Below, one piece after another: positions 36,358 to 43,966 of a stretch of DNA of 64,000 bases. The notes beneath the pieces were generated by a model. That model had not been told where the DNA came from. It was given only the letters and a program-made list of their open reading frames with translations, and did no database searches. Position 1 is the stretch's first letter. Every line of letters starts with the position of its first letter. A program made the translations under genes and the position numbers. Location of the stretch: the NCBI RefSeq assembly GCF_027359675.1, contig NZ_CP114786.1, forward strand, positions 2,323,501-2,387,500, read 5' to 3'. Source of the stretch: Roseibium sp. Sym1 (GTDB lineage: Bacteria > Pseudomonadota > Alphaproteobacteria > Rhizobiales > Stappiaceae).

Positions 36358-36461
36358 GGTCTTGTGATGGCCGAACACTGCAATCGGTTCAAGTCACAGT
36401 TTGGTGCCACGGACTAAAGCAGCCTTGTTTTTAGGCAGGTGTCACCGAAAAGAGGCAACTC

Positions 36462-36481
36462 CCGTCAGATTCCGTCAGAAT
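36462..36481 (+). promoter_or_regulatory. Tandem 10-bp direct repeats upstream of the autotransporter gene
   Basis: CCGTCAGATT is followed immediately by CCGTCAGAAT. A head-to-tail pair with 10-bp spacing is the usual site form for OmpR-family regulators. A diverged pair with the same phase lies at 43844-43863 upstream of tpsA. The divergent OmpR-type regulator at 34196 is the natural candidate, by inference. Confidence 0.45.
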
Positions 36482-36576
36482 TGATTAGTATTGGTAGGTG
36501 GAATTCACCTGCCGTGCCGATTGTAATCAGCCCGATGTTCGTTGTCGTGGGCGTGACGACGTAGCGTTGGGGGCAT
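36474..36576 (+). promoter_or_regulatory. Shared adhesin upstream block, copy 1
   Basis: This 103-bp stretch matches 43856-43958. The first 31 bp are identical and the remainder matches well, with only a single-base shift that is later compensated. It contains a hairpin (arms GGTAGGTG at 36493-36500 and CACCTGCC at 36506-36513, one G-U pair in RNA). It also contains TGGAAT (36499-36504), 17 bp, then TGTAAT (36522-36527), a possible promoter. It lies between the divergent two-component system and the autotransporter gene. Whether it works as DNA operator/promoter or as leader RNA is open. Confidence 0.7.
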
Positions 36577-36582
36577 AGGGAG

Positions 36583-36891
36583 ATGGCCAGCGAGACCGGA
36601 TATTTCGGCATGGCGGGTGCTGAGATGATGGCGGTCCGTCAACCGGAGGCATGTCCGGGCTCCTCTCCCGATACCTGCAGCATCACTTCCAGGACAGGGC
36701 GGCGAACCTGTGGCTTTGGCCGCGGGCAAGCCGGCGGCCGGCTCGTATGTCGGAACCCTTCCGAGGGGCTTCTGCCCGGCATTCCCGAAGATGCGGAGTT
36801 TTGCGCTGCCAACGCCGTCAGACCGGCGTTGACCGCCAACCAATCCCTTGCCGCCATCCACCGAAGGCCAACGCTGTTCGGATCCTGTTAG
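36583..36891 (+). CDS. Possible 102-codon leader ORF ahead of the autotransporter gene (uncertain)
   Basis: The ATG follows GGGAG directly after copy 1 of the shared block, at almost the position where tpsA starts after copy 2. The TAG stop overlaps the ribosome binding site of the autotransporter gene. The predicted protein has no recognisable domain, many Pro/Arg/Cys residues and no clear codon pattern. It may be a regulatory leader ORF, a decayed gene, or chance. The 320 bp from 36583 to 36902 contain nothing else I can identify. Confidence 0.22.
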   Translation: MASETGYFGMAGAEMMAVRQPEACPGSSPDTCSITSRTGRRTCGFGRGQAGGRLVCRNPSEGLLPGIPEDAEFCAANAVRPALTANQSLAAIHRRPTLFGSC

Positions 36892-36902
36892 AGGAACTTG
36901 TC

Positions 36903-39900
36903 ATGCATAGATATTTTGGAAAGCAGGGTCTGAGAACTGTGGCTACGGCTGCAATTTCAAGGCGAAAAACGGTGCTGCTGACAACCGTTTCCGTTGCCTG
37001 CCTGACCAGCCTGCAAACCGCGCTTGCCGACGACTGCGTTGAGGACAGTGTCTCCATCACTTGCGATTTCACGGAACCGAATTCTGCCGACAACATCTTC
37101 TATCAGGCTGCAGGTACCCAGCCAGATGGAGACGGCAAGGATATCTCCATCACGAACTCCGCCCCGCAGCAAGCGAACCTGCCCACTTCGTTCGGCGACG
37201 CATTCAATTTTTCAGTCTGGTATATGCAGACGAGGGGTAATCCCGGCGTGGACAGTGGCCCCGGACAAGATGGCGGCGACATCACGATCCAAAACAACAA
37301 CGGTTTTCTGATCAGTGTCGACCAGCCGGGCTCGTCAGTCACGGGGCCAGTCACGGGCGTCTCGGCCGATTCCATCGGCGGGAATGGCGATCTGAGCAAT
37401 GATGACAACAATTCGAACGGCGGCGACGGCGGAGATGGCGGAGATATTTCGGTCACGCTGGACAACGCATACAACAGCGATTTCAGCTATTCCGTCTCCG
37501 GCAGTTCGGCCAACGGGTTCAAGCTCATCAGTATTGGCAGTTACGGTGGCAAGGGCGGCGATCAAAACAATGCCCTTTTTGACGATCAGCATGGTGGAAG
37601 CGGCGGTGACGGGGGATCCGTTCGCATTGAGAATTCGTCCGACAGTCCTTTCCAGATCGGTTCCAGCTCAAGCCGCTATACAAGCGCCGGCACCGGTGGG
37701 GGATTGATAGCAAGCTCCACCGGCGGCGGCGGCGGCTGGAAAAATGGCGACGCGGGCTCAGGCGGCACGGTCGTGATAACGAACGAAACAGCCGGAGCCA
37801 TCTATTGGCAAACCACTGATATCGAAGGAACCGGCCTCTTCGCTCTGGCAGGTTACAGCCTCGGCGGCAACGGTTACCTATCGTCGGATTACAGCGACAA
37901 CGGCGGCGACGGTGGTGCTGCTGGCGACGTCACAGTCAGGAACCATGCTCATTTGCTGCTGGACGTCGCAGGTTCGAACCATGAGGCCAGTGCCGCTGTC
38001 CTTGCAAAAAGCACCGGTGGAAATGGCGGGACAGGCCCTTTGGAGGACAGCTCCGGCGGCAATGGCGGGCAGGCGGGCGATGTTACGATCGAGATTTCTG
38101 ATGGCGGCAGCGTGCTTACAAGGGGCAATGAGGTCTTCGGGGTTGTCGGCCAAAGCATCGGTGGGAACGGCGGGGACGGCGGCGATGGGACGGCTCTGGC
38201 CGGCACGGGTGGCGGCGGCGGATTTGGCGGCGACGCGGGCGATGTAACGTTCGAGCTGGAATTTGATCTTGGCGACGACAGCGGCTTGGCACTTGTCGAA
38301 ACGACGGGCGACTACTCATCGGCTGTTGTTGCTCAGTCCATCGGCGGTGGCGGTGGTACAGGCGGTGATTTTGTCAGTGTCTTGGGTGGCCAGTCCGGAA
38401 ACGGCGGCAATGGTGGCAACGCGGGAGATGTGCTGGCCCATGTCCATACCGACGGGAGTTTTCCGCTAACCACTGCGGGAGACCATGCATTCGGCGTTGT
38501 GGCGCAATCTATTGCAGGCAGTGGCGGAGCCGGAGGCGCGAACACCTCCACGATTGCGAGCCTCGGCGGGGACGGTGCCGGTGGCGGGACTGTTGGCAAT
38601 GCGACTGTCAACGCAAGAGGCCACTATTCCACGCAAGGGTTTAATGCGCATGCCTTTGTTGTTCAGTCCATCGGCGGCGGCGGCGGCGCAGCCGGGTCTG
38701 CCACGGGGCTTGTAAGTGTCGGCGGAAATTCCTCCGGATCGACCAAATCCGACGGTGCCGGTGCCGGATTTTCAAACACGGGGACGATCGTAACAAGCGG
38801 CGATGCCTCAGTTGCCGCGGTCGTTCAGTCCATCGGCGGCGGCGGCGGATCGGGAGGAGATGCCGCCGGGATTGCCGGGGTTGGCGGCAAAGGCGCCGGC
38901 GGAGGAAATGGCGGTGCCGTCGCAGTCTCCAATATCGGCGAGCTGCAGACGTCGGGGGACTGGTCGGCCGCTGCGATCTTTCAATCGGTCGGCGGCGGCG
39001 GCGGCAACGGCGGCGGCTCGACAACGCTCTCCAGCATCGCTTCGATCGGTGTCGGCGGTGCCGCGGCGGGAGGCGGCGACGGGGGGACGGTTTGCGTCGA
39101 CAACACCGCAACCTGCGGCGCGACCGGCTCCAACAACGCCTTTGTCCCCTACGTGCCTGATCTTGAAGACCCGGACAATGACGATGACGGCTGGGGGGCG
39201 ATCGTCACCGCCGGAGATTTCGCACCAGGAATGATCGCGCAATCCGTCGGTGGCGGCGGCGGCACCGGCGGCAGCGCCAAGAATTTCAGTTCCTCTTCCT
39301 ATGTGGCGCTTCAGACCGGAGGCATGGGCGGGGCCGGCGGGCGCGGCGGCGATGTAACCATCCGCCAGAGAAACCTCTCCGTATCAACGGCCGGTGCACA
39401 GTCCAACGGCGTGATTGCCCAGTCCATCGGCGGTGGCGGCGGTACGGGCGGCAATGCCAGCTATCGAAACGCCTCGGTAGGCTTCAATGCGGCGCTGATT
39501 GTCGGCGGCAGCGGCGGCGTGGGCGGTGACGGCAAATCGGTCACCGTCGATCTCACCGGCAGCAACATCGTCACCGGGCTCGCGGCACAATCGACGGGCG
39601 GCAGCGCTCCAGGCGATTCCATCGGCATTCTTGCCCAGTCGGTCGGCGCCGGCGGCGGATCCGGGGGCTCGGCCTCCGCGAGTGACTTCCTGGTCGCCGT
39701 GCCGACGGGAACCGGTGTTCCCGTTGCCTTCAATTTCCAGTCCGCGGTCGGTGGAAACGGCGGCAATGCCGGCAATGGCGGTGCCGTCTCCGTGAGTTTC
39801 GACAAGGATTCCGCGCTGACGACAATCGGCGACGCTTCGCACGGCATTCTTGCGCAATCGATCGGCGGTGGCGGCGGCAGGGGCGGCGATGCCAGCACGC

Positions 39901-42900
39901 TGACAACGACGCTTGGAGACAAGGACACGGTGGAAGTTACCGCCGGGACGGCGCTGGGTGGCGGCGCCGGCAACATCATGCATGACATCAACAACAACTA
40001 TGATTTCGTGACGTCCGGCGGGGGCAATGGCGCCACGGTCACGGTTGAGCTCGGAACCTACGGGGCGGAGAGCAATTCTTCCGACACGAGTGCCTCGAAA
40101 CTGACAACCGCGGCCCCCGGCGGAACCCTGCTGACGGTTGGCGACAATGCCCATGGCGTTCTGGCGCAATCGATCGGCGGCGGCGGCGGCGATGGCGGGA
40201 TCGGCAACAGCGACACCTATTCCCAGGGCGGTGTCGCCTCCGTGGATGCAAAAATCGAGCTCGGCGGCAAGGGCGGAGCCGGCGGAAGTGGCGGCCGCGT
40301 TTCGGTTCATAACTATGCCGGTTACACGGTGCAGACCCAAGGCTCGGGATCGAACGGCCTCGTTGCGCAGTCGATCGGTGGCGGCGGCGGCAACTCGCAA
40401 GGGGGCACGCTCTATCTCGCAGCCAGCTCTGAAGGGTATTCGGGAACCGTGGATGTCGGCGTCGGCGCCACAGGTGGAAGCGGCGGCGACGGGGGAAGCA
40501 TCTATGTCGAGCAGTATGGTGTTGTTGAAACCTTCGGCGGCGACGCGGACGGTGTGGTGCTGCAATCGATCGGTGGCGGCGGCGGGATCGGCGGCTCGCT
40601 CGGCAACGATGCGTCTTCGCACAAGATCCTCGATTTTGTCAGCAATGCCGAAGCCGACATTCAGCGGTTGACCGATGCCGGTTCGTCCTACGAGTTGACG
40701 GTGGATGTCGGCGGCAAGGGCGGCAGTGGCGGCTCGGGAAACACCGCGCAATATTATCATGACGGCCGGATCACGACATATGGCGCCTGGGCTGATGGCG
40801 TTGTCGTGCAATCCATCGGCGGCGGCGGCGGACAGGGCGGAACTTCGGTCGCGGCACCCAGCAATATTACCGCGAATATCCAGGTCAGCGTCGGCGGCAA
40901 GGGTGGTTCCGGGGGAGACGGCGGCGAAGCTGCCATCTGGGTCAGGGGCAGCGACAGCAACGCGATCACTACCCATGGCTACGGCGCCTTCGGCATGCTG
41001 TTGCAGTCGATCGGCGGCGGTGGCGGCCAGGCAGGCGACGGGTCCAACAGTCTGGCGGGATCGATCGCCATCGGCGGTGATGGCGGGGGAACAGGCGGCG
41101 CGGGTGGCGATGGTGGTCACGTCTACACCTACGATAGCAGCAACATCGTCATTTCGACGGCAGGTGCCGACGCCTTCGGTTTTGTGGCGCAGTCCATCGG
41201 CGGTGGCGGTGGCCAGGGCGGCGTCGGCAGCAGTGAGCAGGCGACAAAGGTCAGCAGTTCGGAATTCAGCGTCTCAATCGGCGGCAAGGGTGGCGTGGCC
41301 GGCAATGGCGGCGAGATCGATCTGGACTTCGACGCCAGCATTTCCACCCATGGCAGGCGAGCGTCCGGGATACTCCTCCAGTCCATCGGCGGAGGCGGTG
41401 GCCTCGGCGTCACCGGCACGGTGCCGCAAGACACCGACCTGGCGATCGGCGGCACGGGTGGGGCGGCAGGCGATGGCGGTGTCGTCACGCTGGATCTTTT
41501 GGGCGGCAACGGCATTTTAACAAGCGGCTCCGGGGCCCATGGCATCATCGCCCAGTCCATCGGAGGCGGCGGCGGTCTGGGGGGCGATCCGACCGGCGGT
41601 CTTCTGACCATACGGGATGGAGAAGGCGAAGCGGCCTCCGGCGGCGCCAGCGGCGATGGCGGAACGGTGACGCTCAATATCGACGCACCGATCATCACGA
41701 CAGGTTCTGAAGCATTCGGCGTCATCGTGCAGTCGATCGGTGGGGGCGGTGGCTACGGCGGTACCGCAAGCGGCGCCTTTGCAGGCGTGACCTCTTCGGA
41801 CGGTATGGGAACCGGCGGGGATATCAACCTCACGGTCGGCAACACCATTGAGACAATCGGGCCGCAAAGCACGGCGGTCTTTGCACAAAGCCAGGGGCCG
41901 GACGGCAACGGCCAGATCGGGATCACCGTCGAAAGCGGCGGAACAATCTCGGGTGGTGTGCATGACGACACGTCCGCGATCTGGGTCGCCGGCGGACGCG
42001 ATAATTCTGTTGTTCTCAGTGGAGATGCGGTCGTGCAGTCCGGCGCCTACCTGACCGGCATTGCCTATGACAACAACAACGCGGTGCTTTTCAACGGCAG
42101 CGGCACGACCGCGGAAGGTGCAACGCTGGATGTGACGGTCAATGGCAGCGCATCCCTTTATGGCGATGTTCTGCTCACCAATGATGACGGCAACACCGCG
42201 GGAACAGTCACCAACAATTCGTCGAACACACTTGCCGGCGGTTATCTCTATGGCGCTCATGTCGTCAACAATGGCCGCTTCGTTCTCAACCGGGAAGACA
42301 GCACCGGTACCACCGAGGTGACAGGAAATTTCGAGCAGACGAGCCAGGGTGAATTGTACGTTTCCGTCGACCTCAACAACACGCAGTCCGATCTCCTTGA
42401 TATCGGTGGTGATGCCACGCTGGCAGGTACGCTCGGGGTCAATGCCATCAGTCTGCTGCCGGAACGGCAGACGCGTTTCCTGACCGTTGGCGGTACCGTT
42501 GCCGGTACGCTTGCAGCAAAAGATTCGCTGCTCTTCGACTATGCGATCGGCACGTCCGGGAATGACCATTATTTCTCGGTCGGATCTGCCGATTTTACCC
42601 CGGAAGGCGTTGTCATGACTTCCGACCAGACTGAACTCGCCGGTCACTTGCAACAGATCTGGAACGCGGGCGGGAATGAGGAGTTCGGGATCCTGTTCGG
42701 CGCGTTTGCCAATGCCGTGGACAATTCTTCGGGAAGTTATACGCAGCTTCTGGACGAATTCCGACCAAAAGCCGCGCTCGCGCCCGCGGTCGAGCAAGGG
42801 TTTCAGTCCCTTGCCTTCAGCAACTCGCTCATGAGCTGCCCGGTCTTTGAAGGCGGGAATGCACTGTTGAGCGAAGGCTCCTGTGTCTGGGCCCGCACGG

Positions 42901-43703
42901 CGGCCGGCACCGGATCCCGCTTTGCCGATGGAAATGCCCCCAGCTATAATTTCGACGCCTTGACCTATTCCATGGGCGCGCAGAAGGAAATCAGCCCGGG
43001 TTGGTTTGTCGGCGGGGCCGCCGCGCTTCACCAGAGCTGGCTGAGCCAATCTTCGAGCAATGTCAGCGGTGAGGGATTGAGCGGCTTCGCTGGCGTCAGT
43101 CTGAAACACGAGATCGGCGACTGGACCCTGGCTGGTGCCGTCTCCGGCGGCTACGGCAGCTATGACATAGACCGCAGGATTTCTCTGGCGGGGATCTCGG
43201 AAACGGTTTCCAGTTCACCGGATGTTTTCAGCGGCGGCATCCGCGCAAGGATCGCCCGTTCGTTTGCGGCAACCAGTTTTTATGCCAAGCCCTATGTCGA
43301 TCTGGACGCCGTCTACACCCATGTTGACGGGCATCGGGAAAGCGGGACCTACGGCCTCAGATATGAGGGATCCGGCGACTGGAATTTCGCGGCTTCACCG
43401 TCCCTGGAAATCGGCAGCCGCTACACCTACCCGAACGGAACCGATCTCCGGTTTTTCGGGCGGGTCGGCATGACATTTCTGACGGAAGACACACGGGAAA
43501 CAACGGCCCGGTTTACGTCGGCCCCCGCCGGCACGGGAATGTTCAAGACGTCGCTTGAACATGAAGACAAGTTTGCATCGGTCGGGGCGGGGGTGCAGGT
43601 CTCGTCCAAATCCGGATTTGATCTCCGGTTTGAATATGACGGCAACTTTTCCGACAGGCTCGCAACCAACAGCGGCTCTATCCGTCTCAGCATTCCGTTC
43701 TAG
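36903..43703 (+). CDS. Giant glycine-rich autotransporter adhesin (type Va)
   Basis: A 2266-residue outer-membrane protein. The ATG at 36903 has GAGGAAC 7 bp upstream. A long signal peptide (RTVATAAISRRKTVLLTTVS, ending near LADD at about residue 42) is followed by a glycine/asparagine-rich beta-helical passenger of some 1700 residues. About 19 copies of a QS(I/V)GGGGG-type motif, each preceded by a small hydrophobic strand, recur roughly every 60-110 residues. The last 290 residues form an autotransporter beta-barrel ending in SIRLSIPF, with a C-terminal Phe for BAM-dependent assembly. The expected role is surface adhesion or aggregation. The long G-rich repeats at DNA level may promote length variation. 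Confidence 0.88.
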   Translation: MHRYFGKQGLRTVATAAISRRKTVLLTTVSVACLTSLQTALADDCVEDSVSITCDFTEPNSADNIFYQAAGTQPDGDGKDISITNSAPQQANLPTSFGDAFNFSVWYMQTRGNPGVDSGPGQDGGDITIQNNNGFLISVDQPGSSVTGPVTGVSADSIGGNGDLSNDDNNSNGGDGGDGGDISVTLDNAYNSDFSYSVSGSSANGFKLISIGSYGGKGGDQNNALFDDQHGGSGGDGGSVRIENSSDSPFQIGSSSSRYTSAGTGGGLIASSTGGGGGWKNGDAGSGGTVVITNETAGAIYWQTTDIEGTGLFALAGYSLGGNGYLSSDYSDNGGDGGAAGDVTVRNHAHLLLDVAGSNHEASAAVLAKSTGGNGGTGPLEDSSGGNGGQAGDVTIEISDGGSVLTRGNEVFGVVGQSIGGNGGDGGDGTALAGTGGGGGFGGDAGDVTFELEFDLGDDSGLALVETTGDYSSAVVAQSIGGGGGTGGDFVSVLGGQSGNGGNGGNAGDVLAHVHTDGSFPLTTAGDHAFGVVAQSIAGSGGAGGANTSTIASLGGDGAGGGTVGNATVNARGHYSTQGFNAHAFVVQSIGGGGGAAGSATGLVSVGGNSSGSTKSDGAGAGFSNTGTIVTSGDASVAAVVQSIGGGGGSGGDAAGIAGVGGKGAGGGNGGAVAVSNIGELQTSGDWSAAAIFQSVGGGGGNGGGSTTLSSIASIGVGGAAAGGGDGGTVCVDNTATCGATGSNNAFVPYVPDLEDPDNDDDGWGAIVTAGDFAPGMIAQSVGGGGGTGGSAKNFSSSSYVALQTGGMGGAGGRGGDVTIRQRNLSVSTAGAQSNGVIAQSIGGGGGTGGNASYRNASVGFNAALIVGGSGGVGGDGKSVTVDLTGSNIVTGLAAQSTGGSAPGDSIGILAQSVGAGGGSGGSASASDFLVAVPTGTGVPVAFNFQSAVGGNGGNAGNGGAVSVSFDKDSALTTIGDASHGILAQSIGGGGGRGGDASTLTTTLGDKDTVEVTAGTALGGGAGNIMHDINNNYDFVTSGGGNGATVTVELGTYGAESNSSDTSASKLTTAAPGGTLLTVGDNAHGVLAQSIGGGGGDGGIGNSDTYSQGGVASVDAKIELGGKGGAGGSGGRVSVHNYAGYTVQTQGSGSNGLVAQSIGGGGGNSQGGTLYLAASSEGYSGTVDVGVGATGGSGGDGGSIYVEQYGVVETFGGDADGVVLQSIGGGGGIGGSLGNDASSHKILDFVSNAEADIQRLTDAGSSYELTVDVGGKGGSGGSGNTAQYYHDGRITTYGAWADGVVVQSIGGGGGQGGTSVAAPSNITANIQVSVGGKGGSGGDGGEAAIWVRGSDSNAITTHGYGAFGMLLQSIGGGGGQAGDGSNSLAGSIAIGGDGGGTGGAGGDGGHVYTYDSSNIVISTAGADAFGFVAQSIGGGGGQGGVGSSEQATKVSSSEFSVSIGGKGGVAGNGGEIDLDFDASISTHGRRASGILLQSIGGGGGLGVTGTVPQDTDLAIGGTGGAAGDGGVVTLDLLGGNGILTSGSGAHGIIAQSIGGGGGLGGDPTGGLLTIRDGEGEAASGGASGDGGTVTLNIDAPIITTGSEAFGVIVQSIGGGGGYGGTASGAFAGVTSSDGMGTGGDINLTVGNTIETIGPQSTAVFAQSQGPDGNGQIGITVESGGTISGGVHDDTSAIWVAGGRDNSVVLSGDAVVQSGAYLTGIAYDNNNAVLFNGSGTTAEGATLDVTVNGSASLYGDVLLTNDDGNTAGTVTNNSSNTLAGGYLYGAHVVNNGRFVLNREDSTGTTEVTGNFEQTSQGELYVSVDLNNTQSDLLDIGGDATLAGTLGVNAISLLPERQTRFLTVGGTVAGTLAAKDSLLFDYAIGTSGNDHYFSVGSADFTPEGVVMTSDQTELAGHLQQIWNAGGNEEFGILFGAFANAVDNSSGSYTQLLDEFRPKAALAPAVEQGFQSLAFSNSLMSCPVFEGGNALLSEGSCVWARTAAGTGSRFADGNAPSYNFDALTYSMGAQKEISPGWFVGGAAALHQSWLSQSSSNVSGEGLSGFAGVSLKHEIGDWTLAGAVSGGYGSYDIDRRISLAGISETVSSSPDVFSGGIRARIARSFAATSFYAKPYVDLDAVYTHVDGHRESGTYGLRYEGSGDWNFAASPSLEIGSRYTYPNGTDLRFFGRVGMTFLTEDTRETTARFTSAPAGTGMFKTSLEHEDKFASVGAGVQVSSKSGFDLRFEYDGNFSDRLATNSGSIRLSIPF

Positions 43704-43843
43704 GCGACATGCGCTTCAGGCTGATTGTTGCCAACGAAAGCCGTGCGCACGCCGTCAAGGCGGCGGGCGGGCGCGGCAACTTCATTCGGGCGTCTTCAGG
43801 AAAACGAAACAGGCGATTCCTTGGCGACACGTGGCAGTCGGCT

Positions 43844-43863
43844 CCGCAAGAATCTGTCAGAAT
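43844..43863 (+). promoter_or_regulatory. Degenerate 10-bp direct repeats upstream of tpsA
   Basis: CCGCAAGAAT then CTGTCAGAAT occupy the same phase relative to the shared block as the near-perfect repeats at 36462-36481. The weaker first half may mean lower affinity for the same regulator. Confidence 0.4.
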
Positions 43864-43958
43864 TGATTAGTATTGGTAGGTGGAATCCGTGTCCCACCTA
43901 TCTGTAATTATGCCGATGTTTGCCGTCGTGGGCACAAACGACGCAACATTGGGAGCAT
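43856..43958 (+). promoter_or_regulatory. Shared adhesin upstream block, copy 2
   Basis: Same length as copy 1 (103 bp) with the first 31 bp identical. The hairpin is kept although its 3' arm sits at a different place: GGTAGGTGG (43875-43883) pairs with CCACCTATC (43894-43902) across a 10-nt loop with one G-U pair. TGGAAT (43881-43886), 16 bp and TGTAAT (43903-43908) repeat the possible promoter of copy 1. It ends 8 bp before the tpsA start codon. Confidence 0.7.
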
Positions 43959-43966
43959 GACAAGAC

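Noticed and set aside
39384..41120. 578-residue open frame antisense to the autotransporter gene
   Set aside because: GGC-rich repeats on the coding strand suppress stops on the other strand. The product is an Ala/Ala-Asp repeat without family similarity.
36903..41800. Regularly recurring GGC-rich DNA words resembling a CRISPR or satellite array
   Set aside because: The unit spacing is irregular, the units are in frame and encode the QSIGGGGG motif of the adhesin, and no cas gene is nearby.
41517..43109. 530-residue open frame antisense to the autotransporter barrel region
   Set aside because: Shadow of the well-supported autotransporter frame; no start signal or domain.
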